Source: Cellulomonas timonensis
Lineage (GTDB): Bacteria; Actinomycetota; Actinomycetes; Actinomycetales; Cellulomonadaceae
Direction of reading: 5' to 3'
Assembly: GCF_900046455.1 (NCBI RefSeq)
Contig: NZ_FCOT01000009.1
Span: 202,058-266,057, forward strand
Length of the DNA: 64,000 nt
Both the position numbers and the translations under genes were made by a program. Below the pieces are notes generated by a model that saw only the letters and a list, made by a program, of their open reading frames with translations, did not search any database and was not told the DNA's origin. Each line of letters starts with the position of its first letter. The stretch's first letter is position 1. This document shows, piece by piece, positions 19,679-27,499 of the stretch.

Positions 19679-20530
19679 GTGCTGCGCGCCGCGACGCGGC
19701 CCCGGATGCTGGTCCTGCTGGCGGTGCTCCTGCTGGCCGCGATGGTGTGCGCCCGGCTGGGGATGTGGCAGCTCGACCGGGCCGAGGTCAGGGGCGGCGA
19801 CAGCGCGGCGCAGGAGCAGGCGCAGCGCGAGGCGCAGGAGCCGAAGGACATCGGGGACGTGCTCGCCCCCCAGACCACGTTCACCGGCGGTCTCGTCGGC
19901 CAGCAGGGGGGGGCGCGCGGCTCTTACGAGCCCGACGGGCAGCTCCTGGTCGTGGAGCGGGCAATCGGCGAGGAGACCGGCTACCTGGTGCTCACGCCGT
20001 TGCGGGTCAGCGACACCCTGCCGTCCACCCCCGGCGACGACGCCGGGGAGCCGGCGCCCGTGCTGCCCGTGGTGCGCGGCTGGGTTGCCGACCCCGCCGA
20101 CGCCGCCGCGCTGGCAGTCCCGACCGGCGAGGTCACGGTCACCGGCCGCCTGCAGGCCTCAGAGGGGCCCGGGCTCGGCGGGCAGCCCGCGGGGCAGATC
20201 GACGCGATCAGCTCGGCGGAGTTGCTCGGCTTCTGGGCCGGCCCCATCTGGACGGGCTACGTGGTGCTCGCCGACGCGGCCCCCGCGGACGCCGCGCACG
20301 ACGCGGGGCTCGAGCTCCTGCCGGCCCCCACCCGCGCGGGCTCCGGGCTGAACATCCAGAACCTCGCCTATGCCGCCCAGTGGTGGATCTTCGGCGGCTT
20401 CGCGCTCTTCGTGTGGGTGCGGCTGGTCCGTGACGAGGCCGCAGGCGACGGGCCGCCGCTGGACCAGACCGACGAGACTGACGAGACCGGCGCGGTCACC
20501 CAGCAGACGGGCGCCTCCGCAGCTCCTTGA
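19679..20530 (+). CDS. SURF1 family cytochrome oxidase biogenesis protein
   Basis: About 283 residues. Membrane segment 1 (RPRMLVLLAVLLLAAMVCARLGMWQLDR) ends with the SURF1 signature LGxWQLxR. The periplasm-side domain contains LLVVERAIGEETGYLVLTPLRV and VVRGWVADP, and a second membrane segment near the end runs NLAYAAQWWIFGGFALFVWVRLV, also a family hallmark. SURF1 helps insert haem into cytochrome c oxidase subunit I. The GTG at 19679 has GGAG nine bases upstream; a GTG at 19664 is possible. Its 3' end overlaps the convergent arfB by 35 bases. It contains a G8 run. Confidence 0.88.
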   Translation: MLRAATRPRMLVLLAVLLLAAMVCARLGMWQLDRAEVRGGDSAAQEQAQREAQEPKDIGDVLAPQTTFTGGLVGQQGGARGSYEPDGQLLVVERAIGEETGYLVLTPLRVSDTLPSTPGDDAGEPAPVLPVVRGWVADPADAAALAVPTGEVTVTGRLQASEGPGLGGQPAGQIDAISSAELLGFWAGPIWTGYVVLADAAPADAAHDAGLELLPAPTRAGSGLNIQNLAYAAQWWIFGGFALFVWVRLVRDEAAGDGPPLDQTDETDETGAVTQQTGASAAP

Positions 20531-20924
20531 CCGCGCGCCTGCGCTGCTCGCCCTGCGCGCGACGCGTCCGAGAGGACCGGCTGGCGCGCGTCGGACGACG
20601 CGGCGGGGGAGGCGGGGCCAGCGCCTCGTCGAGCAGGGCCTGCGCGCGGGCGAGCGCGGCCTCCCGGTTCCGGAGCTGGGACCGGTGCTCCGACGCGGCC
20701 ACGGTGAGCACGTCCTCGTCCAGTCGGGCGGCCAGGCGCTCCCGCACCCGCTCGAGCTGGGCAGGGCTCGTCCAGGCGATCGCGGTGAGGTCCACCGAGA
20801 GCTCCACCCGCGAGTCCGCCGTGTTCACGGACTGGCCTCCCGGGCCGCTCGACCGCGAGAAGCGCCACGCGAGCGCCTCGGGCGGGAGCGTGGCGCCGCC
20901 GCGTAGCCGACGTGATCCGAACAT
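20496..20924 (-). CDS. arfB: ArfB-like peptidyl-tRNA hydrolase (class I release-factor domain)
   Basis: 142 residues, the normal ArfB size. The SRSSGPGGQSVNTADSRVELS stretch contains the GGQ catalytic motif of class I release factors, and there is no codon-recognition domain. The C-terminal tail is rich in Arg/Lys, as needed to enter the empty mRNA channel. ArfB frees peptides from ribosomes stalled on mRNAs without stop codons. The ATG at 20924 follows AGGATC-type sequence weakly. It overlaps the 3' end of SURF1 tail to tail. Confidence 0.88.
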   Translation of the reverse strand: MFGSRRLRGGATLPPEALAWRFSRSSGPGGQSVNTADSRVELSVDLTAIAWTSPAQLERVRERLAARLDEDVLTVAASEHRSQLRNREAALARAQALLDEALAPPPPPRRPTRASRSSRTRRAQGEQRRRAVKELRRRPSAG

Positions 20925-21017
20925 GCGTCCAGGATCGGCTACCGCGCAGGGGTCTGTCACGGGCATACTCACACCGCTGGGTCCAGGTCCCGGCGTCGCG
21001 ACGTCGAAGGAGACCGC

Positions 21018-21626
21018 GTGTTCGTCAGGTCGTATGAGCCCTTCGACCGGCAGGACGTGTACGACGTGTGCGTGCGGACGGGCGCCGCGGGCTCGGACGC
21101 CCGTGGGTGGTACAGCGACGACGACCTGCTGCCCGACGTGTACGCGGGGTCCTATCTGCACCTGGAGCCCGAGCTCGCATTCGTGCTCGACGACGGGGAC
21201 CGCGCCGTGGGCTACGTGCTCGGCACCGCCGACACCCGGGCGTGGACGGCGGCGTACCGGCGCCACTGGCTCCCGCTCGTCGCCGCGCGCCACCCCCGGG
21301 TGGAGGAGCCGGCCACACCGGAGGACTGGCTGGTGGACCAGCTCCACCACCCCGAGCAGAACCTGCGCGACGCGCTCGCCGACTACCCCGCCCACCTGCA
21401 CATCGACCTGCTGCCCGAGCACCAGGGGGCCGGCCACGGGCGCGAGCTGATGCGGGCCTTCCTCGGCGCGCTCGCCGAGCGGGGCGTCGCCGCCGTGCAC
21501 CTCGGCGTCGCCGTGGACAACCTCGGCGCGCAGCGGTTCTACGCCCGGCTCGGCTTCCACCGGATCGAGGCGGCGAGCGACGCGGACGTCACGTACCTGG
21601 GCCGCCTCACCGACGTGCCCGTCTGA
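21018..21626 (+). CDS. GNAT family N-acetyltransferase
   Basis: A 202-residue protein with the GNAT fold. FVLDDGDRAVGYVLGTADTRAW is beta 2-4, LHIDLLPEHQGAGHGRELMRAF is motif A with the acetyl-CoA pyrophosphate loop QGAGHG, and GVAVDNLGAQRFYARLGFHRI is motif B. The substrate is not predictable; relatives include GCN5-like and aminoglycoside- or hexosaminidase-associated acetyltransferases. The GTG start has GAAGGAGA five bases upstream. It stands alone between arfB and the ABC exporter. Confidence 0.85.
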   Translation: MFVRSYEPFDRQDVYDVCVRTGAAGSDARGWYSDDDLLPDVYAGSYLHLEPELAFVLDDGDRAVGYVLGTADTRAWTAAYRRHWLPLVAARHPRVEEPATPEDWLVDQLHHPEQNLRDALADYPAHLHIDLLPEHQGAGHGRELMRAFLGALAERGVAAVHLGVAVDNLGAQRFYARLGFHRIEAASDADVTYLGRLTDVPV

Positions 21627-21660
21627 GCACGTCGGCGGGACCCGCCCCTGCGGCGTCTGG

Positions 21661-23394
21661 TCAGTCGCTCTGCCAGGAGCGCCACAGCGCCGCGTACTCG
21701 CCGCCCGCCGCGACCAGCTCGTCGTGGGAGCCGATCTCGGTGATGCGCCCGCTGTCGACCACTGCCACCCGGTCCGCGTCGTGCGCGGTGTGCAGGCGGT
21801 GCGCGATGGCCACAACGGTGCGCCCCTCGAGCACCGCGGACAGCGACCGTTCCAGGTGGCGGGCCGCGCGCGGGTCCAGCAGGGATGTCGCCTCGTCCAG
21901 CACGAGGGTGTGCGGGTCGAGCAGCACGAGCCGCGCCAGGGCGATCTGCTGCGCCTGGGCCGGTGTCAGCGGCGCCCCGCCCGAGCCGACCACCGTGCCG
22001 AGCCCGTCGGGCATGGCCTCGACCCAGTCCCACGCGTCCACGGCCCGCAGCGCGCGCTCGAGCGCGTCGTCGTCGGCCGCCTCCGCCGCGAGGCGCAGGT
22101 TCTCGGCGATGGTGCCGACGAAGACGTGGTGCTCCTGGGTGACGAGCGCGACGTGCCCGCGCAGCGCGTCGAGCGGCAGCTCCACGAGCGGCACCCCGCC
22201 GACGGTCACCGAGCCGCCGGTGGGCGGGTGCACTCCCGCGAGCATGCGGCCGAGGGTCGACTTGCCCGCGCCCGACGGCCCGACGACGGCGAGCCGCTCG
22301 CCGACCCGCAGGTCCAGGTCGACGCCGTGCAGCACGTCATGGCCCTCGCGGTAGGCGTAGCGCACCCCGCGCCCCACCACGTGCTCGTCCACCGGCTGGG
22401 CCTGTCCGCGCTGCCGGTCCGGGGCGACGTCCGCGACGCCGACGATGCGCGCGAGCGATGTCGTGCCCACCTGGATCTCGTCGAGCCAGAAGATCAGCTC
22501 GCCGATCGGCCGGATGACCTGCACCGCGTACAGCGCGATCGTGGTGATCGCGCCGACCGTCGCCTGGCCGGTGGAGATCAGGTGCGCGCCCCAGGCCAGC
22601 ACGCCGACCACCGGCAGCAGGAACGCCAAGTCGATGCCGGGGAACAGGACGGAGCGCAGCCACAGTGTGCGCTTCTCCGCCTCGAAGGCCACGCCGATGT
22701 CCCGGTTGAGGCGTGCCCGTCGGCGCGCTCCGAGCCCGAGCGCGTCGATCGTGCGCGCGCCCTCCACCGACTCGGTGATGGAGCCGCTGATCGTGGCGTA
22801 GGACGCGCCCTCGGCGAGGTACGCCGAGGTGGCCCGGCGCAAGTACCAGCGGCAGACCACGAGGAGCACAGGCGCCCCGGTGAACAGCGCGAGCGCGGCG
22901 AGGGGGTTGGTGGCGAGCGCCGCGACGACGGTCAGCACGATGGTCACGACGGTCACGAGCACGCGGGGCACCCCGAACCGGACGGTGTGCTGCACCCGGT
23001 CGATGTCGGTGGTGGTGCGCGAGACGAGGTCGCCCGTCCCGGCGCGCTCGACAGTGGACAGCGGCAGCCGCGTCACGGTGGTGAGGAACTCCTCGCGGAG
23101 CTCCGCGAAGACGGTCTCGCCAAGCACCATCGCGGACCGCTGCGCGTACCGGACCAGCCCGGTCTGCGCGAGCACGGCGATCGCGAGCACAGCGACCGTG
23201 CGGTTGACGTAGGCGGCGTCGGCGCCGTCCGACACGGCGTCGACCAGCCGTCCGAGCAGCCACGGGCCCGCCAGCCCGGCGCTCGCGGCCAGGGCGTTGA
23301 GCAGCACCACCCAGAGCAGTGGGCGGCGGTGCCGGCTGAGCAGCCGACCGGTGTGGCGGCGCAGCGTGGGTCCGTCAGCGACGGGCAGCTTCAC
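21661..23394 (-). CDS. ABC exporter half-transporter, subunit with intact Walker A/B but altered signature motif
   Basis: 577 residues: an ABC-type six-helix exporter domain (about residues 1-320) and a nucleotide-binding domain. Walker A is intact (VGPSGAGKSTLG), as are the Q-loop (VTQEHHVF), Walker B (HTLVLDEATSLLD) and the switch histidine (VAIAHRL). The signature motif, normally LSGGQ, is LTPAQ. The partner gene immediately upstream in the operon has the opposite pattern, so the two must form a heterodimer with one good ATP site. The GTG start at 23394 lies inside the partner's last codons (20-base overlap). The substrate is unknown. Confidence 0.92.
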   Translation of the reverse strand: MKLPVADGPTLRRHTGRLLSRHRRPLLWVVLLNALAASAGLAGPWLLGRLVDAVSDGADAAYVNRTVAVLAIAVLAQTGLVRYAQRSAMVLGETVFAELREEFLTTVTRLPLSTVERAGTGDLVSRTTTDIDRVQHTVRFGVPRVLVTVVTIVLTVVAALATNPLAALALFTGAPVLLVVCRWYLRRATSAYLAEGASYATISGSITESVEGARTIDALGLGARRRARLNRDIGVAFEAEKRTLWLRSVLFPGIDLAFLLPVVGVLAWGAHLISTGQATVGAITTIALYAVQVIRPIGELIFWLDEIQVGTTSLARIVGVADVAPDRQRGQAQPVDEHVVGRGVRYAYREGHDVLHGVDLDLRVGERLAVVGPSGAGKSTLGRMLAGVHPPTGGSVTVGGVPLVELPLDALRGHVALVTQEHHVFVGTIAENLRLAAEAADDDALERALRAVDAWDWVEAMPDGLGTVVGSGGAPLTPAQAQQIALARLVLLDPHTLVLDEATSLLDPRAARHLERSLSAVLEGRTVVAIAHRLHTAHDADRVAVVDSGRITEIGSHDELVAAGGEYAALWRSWQSD

Positions 23395-25210
23395 GGCTGT
23401 CCTCCTTCGTCGGCTCGGCGTGCAGAGTCTCGGCGGCGTCCGCGCCGGAGGTGCGGGAGACCACCGCGCGGTAGGCCTGGGCAGCGGCGTCGTGGCCGTC
23501 CATCAGCTCGCGGTGCCGGCCCGTGGCGACGACTCTCCCGTCGACGAGCAGCGCGACCTCGTCGGCGGTGTCGAGCACCAGCGGGCTCGCCGTGACCAGC
23601 ACGGTCGTGCGCCCGGCCCGGGCGCGGGCGAGGCGCCGCGCGATCCGGGACTCGGTGTGGGCGTCGACGGCGCTGGTGGGCTCGACCAGCACGAGGACCT
23701 CCGCCTCGGTGAGCAGCGCCCGTGCGAGGGCGACCCGCTGGCGCTGGCCGCCGGAGAGCGACCGGCCCTTCTCCTCGACTTCCCCGGCCAGGCCGCCGGG
23801 AACGGAGTCGAGCACGTCCGCGGCATCGGCGACGTGCAGCGCGGCGAGCATGTCGGCCTCGGTGGCGCGGCCGCGCACGTCGAGCTCCTCGGCGAGGGGC
23901 CCGGTGAACAGGGGGGGGGTGGACTCCGCGACGACGATGCGCTCGCGGACCTCGGCGAGGGGCAGGTCGTCGAGCGCGACGGCGCCCCAGCGGACTGCCG
24001 GGGGCGCATCCGGGAGCGGCTCGGGCTCGGCCCTGCCCGACGTGCCGAACCGGCCGAGCCGCAGCGCGACCGCCGCCGACTCGTCCGGGTCGGCGCTCAC
24101 CAGGGCCAGGAGGAGGCCGGGCCGCACAACCAGCCCGCTGGCCTCGTCGAGGATCTCGTCGCCGTGCCCGGGGCGCTCCGCGTCGGAGCCCGCGCCGGTG
24201 AGGTCCGCGACCTTGGGCACGCGGAGCACCGCGAGCATCTTGCGGGTGCCGACGACCACACGCGTGGTGATTCGCATCATCTCGACGGCGGTCCACAGCG
24301 GCTGGGTGAGGTAGGCGGCGAAGCCGTAGCACGCGACGAGCTGGCCGGTGGTGATCTCGCCGGCGATGGCTAGGTGGGAGCCCATCCACACGACGATCGC
24401 GAGGAAGGCGCCGGGCAGCAGCGTCTGCAGCGCGTCGAGCAGCGACTGCGTCTGCGCGACGTGGACGCCGGCCTTGCGCACCTCCTGCGACTGCGCGCGG
24501 TAGCGCCCGGCGAACACCTCCTCGCCGCCGATGCCGCGCAGGATGCGGAGCCCGGACACGGTGTCCGCGCCCAGTGTCGTGAGCCGCCCCTGGGCCTCGC
24601 GCTGTGTGAGCTGACGCCGTTGCAGCGGCTTGACCAGGAACGCGAGCGCAGCCACGACGACGGGCAGGCCGAGCAGCACGAGCAGGCCCAGCGGCGTCGA
24701 GGTGCGCATCAGCACGACGGCGATCACCCCGTAGGCGACCACCGAGCCGATGGCCCGCGCCAGGTTGGCGTACAGCTCCCCGAGCCAGTGGCTGTCGGTG
24801 GCGACGGTGGCCACGACCTCGCCGGTCGGCAGCTCGGCGGTGACCCGGTCGCCAGTGCGGGTCACGTGGTGCCCCACGAGCTGGGAGGTGCGGTAGGCCG
24901 ACCGCAGCCAGTTCTCGACGTCCAGGCGGTGCCCCCACACATTCGCGACGAGCTGCACCAGGCCGACCGCGGCGAGCACCGCGCAGCCCTTCCACAGCTC
25001 CGCGCCCAGGCCGTGCTCGAGCCCGCCGTCGACGATCCGGCCGACCAGGTACGGCATGACGGCGGCCGTGACCGCGCCGACGATCCCGACGGCGACCCCG
25101 GCCGTCAGCAGGCCCGCCTGCCGCCGCGCCACCCACCAGAGGAAGGCCGCGGGAGAGGAGAGCGGAGGGGTGCCGGGATCGGGCACGGGCAGATGACGCA
25201 CGTCGGTCAC
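23375..25210 (-). CDS. ABC exporter half-transporter, subunit with intact signature but lost Walker A
   Basis: 611 residues: an exporter-type membrane domain, then a nucleotide-binding domain that keeps the signature LSGGQRQRVALARALL but has lost Walker A. The site where GxxGxGKST should be reads LVSADPDESAAVALRLG. Walker B is VLVLVEPTS with the aspartate replaced by valine, and the switch histidine position reads VTASPLVLD. It cannot bind and hydrolyse ATP alone but can complete the site of its partner at 21661-23394. I chose the GTG at 25210 (TDVRHLPVPDP). A C9 run on the coding strand (23911-23919) is a possible slippage site. It is first in the operon. Confidence 0.9.
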   Translation of the reverse strand: MTDVRHLPVPDPGTPPLSSPAAFLWWVARRQAGLLTAGVAVGIVGAVTAAVMPYLVGRIVDGGLEHGLGAELWKGCAVLAAVGLVQLVANVWGHRLDVENWLRSAYRTSQLVGHHVTRTGDRVTAELPTGEVVATVATDSHWLGELYANLARAIGSVVAYGVIAVVLMRTSTPLGLLVLLGLPVVVAALAFLVKPLQRRQLTQREAQGRLTTLGADTVSGLRILRGIGGEEVFAGRYRAQSQEVRKAGVHVAQTQSLLDALQTLLPGAFLAIVVWMGSHLAIAGEITTGQLVACYGFAAYLTQPLWTAVEMMRITTRVVVGTRKMLAVLRVPKVADLTGAGSDAERPGHGDEILDEASGLVVRPGLLLALVSADPDESAAVALRLGRFGTSGRAEPEPLPDAPPAVRWGAVALDDLPLAEVRERIVVAESTPPLFTGPLAEELDVRGRATEADMLAALHVADAADVLDSVPGGLAGEVEEKGRSLSGGQRQRVALARALLTEAEVLVLVEPTSAVDAHTESRIARRLARARAGRTTVLVTASPLVLDTADEVALLVDGRVVATGRHRELMDGHDAAAQAYRAVVSRTSGADAAETLHAEPTKEDSREAARR

Positions 25211-25410
25211 CGTACGTGCAGGCGCCCACACGCCCGAAGCGCTTTTCCGTCGCGCCGCCCCCGGCGCCCCGCGCTCCCCGGGGTGAGGACCCGGCCCTGC
25301 TCGCCGCTGGGCCCCGCGCCTCAAAACCGCGCGTCCGAGTGGGCCTGGCGCTGGGCCCGGGGACCCAAGGGGAAGTGCTTCCCCGTCCACCACGCTGGAG
25401 CCGTGAGAGG

Positions 25411-25779
25411 TCACTCCTGGGGTGCGGCACGCTCGGCAGGGGCGCCGAGCGTGACCTTGCTCCCCAAGCGCAGCCCCCAGCGGGCGAAGCTGCCCACCGG
25501 CGCCTCGAGCACCGCGTGCCCGCCGCGCACCGGAAGGGTCGCGCGCCAGGGGCGCAGCACCCGGGTGACGAGGACGGTGCCGTCCGCCGCGAGCACGGCG
25601 ACGTCGAGCGGCGCCCGCATGCCGATGCCGTGCACCGAGCTCTCGGGCCGCAGCACGAGCGCGTCGGGCAGCGCGCGCCGGCCGAGCAGGCCCCGCAGGC
25701 GCCGCGCCCAGGTGTCGGCGAGCTCGCCCTGGGCGACGACCCGCCCGTCGAGCGACAGCGGGACGACGGGGTTGGTCAC
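25411..25779 (-). CDS. DUF192 family protein
   Basis: 122 residues with the DUF192 pattern: ADTWARRLRGLLGRRALPDALVLRP, then SSVHGIGMRAPLDVAVLAADGTVL and GHAVLEAPVGSFARWGLRLG. The role of this family is unknown. In actinobacteria, as I recall, it often sits beside Tad pilus genes, and that is the case here: it is divergent from the first gene of the pilus locus. The GTG at 25779 has CGGAGG upstream; the open frame extends to 25920 but has no better start. No signal peptide is visible. Confidence 0.85.
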   Translation of the reverse strand: MTNPVVPLSLDGRVVAQGELADTWARRLRGLLGRRALPDALVLRPESSVHGIGMRAPLDVAVLAADGTVLVTRVLRPWRATLPVRGGHAVLEAPVGSFARWGLRLGSKVTLGAPAERAAPQE

Positions 25780-25937
25780 GGTTCCTCCGAGGTGTGGCGC
25801 GATGTCGGCATTCGTGTCAGATGTCCACTCCTGCGGCTGACGCGGGTGCGGCCATACGGGGGATTCCTTCGTCTCGCCGTGCATCCGCGCCCCCGGCATC
25901 GAATCATGACCGAGGTCCACAAGTCAGGAGCGGTCGT

Positions 25938-26777
25938 TTGTCTCAGCAGGTCACGGTGGGTGTTCTGGTCGAGCCCACCGACGGAGTCCGCGCCCTTGTC
26001 GGTGATGCGCACGTGGTGCTCGCCGACCCCTCGGACATCACAGCGCTGCCCCAGGCGCTGCCTCGGGCGACCACGCATGTGCTGCTGCTCGGGGAGGCGC
26101 GCCACGAGGCGGTGCTGCGCCGGCACGCCGCGCTGCTCGCCGACACCGGCCCCTCGGTGACGTGGCTCGCGTTGCCCCATGGGCCCGCGGCCCTGGTGGT
26201 GCTGGCACTGCACGCCGCCGCCGCGCGCCTCGACGCGGGGCTGCTGCCCGACGCGGTCGAGGACCTCGCCCGGCGCACCTGGAGCGGTGCGTGGACGCCC
26301 AGCGTCGCCCGCCTCGAGAGCCCCTCGCCGAGCCTCGGCCAGCACGCGCGGAGCATGCTGCCCGGTGGCCAGGGGTTCGTCGTGTCCGTCGCCCCGGCCC
26401 CCGGGGTGCTGACCGTCGGGGACGCGCCGTCGCCCGAGGACGGCGCCCCCGCCCGTGAGGCCCTGTACAGCGCGGCCCCCGGCCTGCCCGACGTGGTGCT
26501 CCGCACCGCGCTGGGCGTCTCCGGCGCGTCGGAGTGCGTCGAGCTGCACGGCCTGGTGCTCGACGCGGTCGGCCGGTTCGGCCACGCACGCGCCGTCGAG
26601 CTCTTCGCGCTCCCTGCCGACCAGCGTCTCGCCGCGCCCGACGGCGCCCGGCTCGTCCGATGCGCCGTGTGCGACGCGGTCATCGCCCGCCACCACTGTC
26701 CCTACTGCCGAGTGCGTCCCGTCGACGTCGAGGCCACACCCGTCGTCGTCCCCGAGCCGCTAGGAGCACCGCTGTGA
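25938..26777 (+). CDS. Tad-locus leading gene of unknown function with C-terminal zinc-ribbon-like CxxC pair
   Basis: A 279-residue protein I do not recognise. The TTG start at 25938 is supported by AGGAG seven bases upstream, and it ends in a GTGA overlap with the next gene. The N-terminal approximately 100 residues look like a degenerate alpha/beta fold (VTVGVLVEPTDGVRALVGDAHVV). Near the C-terminus, CAVCDAVIARHHCPYC gives two CxxC knuckles eleven residues apart, as in a small zinc ribbon. It is the first gene of the Tad operon, so a regulatory or assembly role in the pilus is an inference from position only. Confidence 0.7.
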   Translation: MSQQVTVGVLVEPTDGVRALVGDAHVVLADPSDITALPQALPRATTHVLLLGEARHEAVLRRHAALLADTGPSVTWLALPHGPAALVVLALHAAAARLDAGLLPDAVEDLARRTWSGAWTPSVARLESPSPSLGQHARSMLPGGQGFVVSVAPAPGVLTVGDAPSPEDGAPAREALYSAAPGLPDVVLRTALGVSGASECVELHGLVLDAVGRFGHARAVELFALPADQRLAAPDGARLVRCAVCDAVIARHHCPYCRVRPVDVEATPVVVPEPLGAPL

Positions 26778-27499
26778 ACCCCCGTCAGCGCCGAGGAGTG
26801 CTGTTCGTCCTGCTGTCCGCCCTGTTGGCGGTCGTCGTGTTCGTGGTCATCGCGGGCTACGTCGGCTCGGTGTCCAGCCAGGTCGGATCGCTGGCCACCG
26901 TGTACCGGACGTCCGGGGCCGTGCCCGCCTACGCCGCGCTCACCGAGGAGGACCTGGTGGCCGACGAGGTGCCGGCGCGCTGGCTGTCGTCGTCGGCCCA
27001 GGTCACCGCGGAGGAGCTGGTGGGCCGCCGGGTGGGGACCAACCTGGTGGAGGGCACGATGCTCACGAGCGACATGCTCGTGCCGAAGTCCGACCTGAGC
27101 CCCACCGAGCGCGAGATCGCCATCAAGGTGGACGAGGTCACTGGGGTGGCCGACCGCGTCAAGCCCGGCGACTTCGTCGACATCTACGCGGTGTTCTCCG
27201 ACGTGCCGGGCCTGCCCAAGCAGGTGCGCGTGCTGGTGCAGAACGTGCGGGTGGTGTCGGTGCGCGGCAGCCAGGTGCAGGTCGACGAGCTGAGCTCGAC
27301 GGGGCAGCAGCGGGTGGTCCCCGTGACGCTCGCGCTGGAGCCGAATGACGCGCTCGCGGTCACGTACGCGTCGGCCTTCGCCGAGGAGGTCCGCCTCGTG
27401 GGGCTGCCCACCGGGACCGGTGAGGACCGCACGGGCGAGCTGGGCGATTTCGACGCGAGCAGGCTCGGCGGAGTCGCCGTGCCCGAGGGGACGAAGTGA
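26774..27499 (+). CDS. SAF-domain pilus assembly protein (CpaB/RcpC-like)
   Basis: A 241-residue protein with one N-terminal membrane anchor (RGVLFVLLSALLAVVVFVVIAGYVG). It is followed by a SAF domain (AYAALTEEDLVADEVPARWL, LVGRRVGTNLVEGTMLTSDML) and an RcpC/CpaB-like beta domain (REIAIKVDEVTGVADRVKPGDFVDIYAVF). CpaB-type proteins sit on the outer side of the membrane and are part of Tad pilus assembly; in Gram-positive bacteria they work without a secretin. The start overlaps the previous stop (GTGA), and the stop overlaps the next start, so it is mid-operon. Confidence 0.85.
   Translation: MNPRQRRGVLFVLLSALLAVVVFVVIAGYVGSVSSQVGSLATVYRTSGAVPAYAALTEEDLVADEVPARWLSSSAQVTAEELVGRRVGTNLVEGTMLTSDMLVPKSDLSPTEREIAIKVDEVTGVADRVKPGDFVDIYAVFSDVPGLPKQVRVLVQNVRVVSVRGSQVQVDELSSTGQQRVVPVTLALEPNDALAVTYASAFAEEVRLVGLPTGTGEDRTGELGDFDASRLGGVAVPEGTK

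Noticed and set aside
26693..26763. HNH-like or CRISPR-associated zinc finger in the Tad leading gene
   Set aside because: Only two CxxC knuckles are present, with no nuclease residues and no repeats or cas genes nearby.
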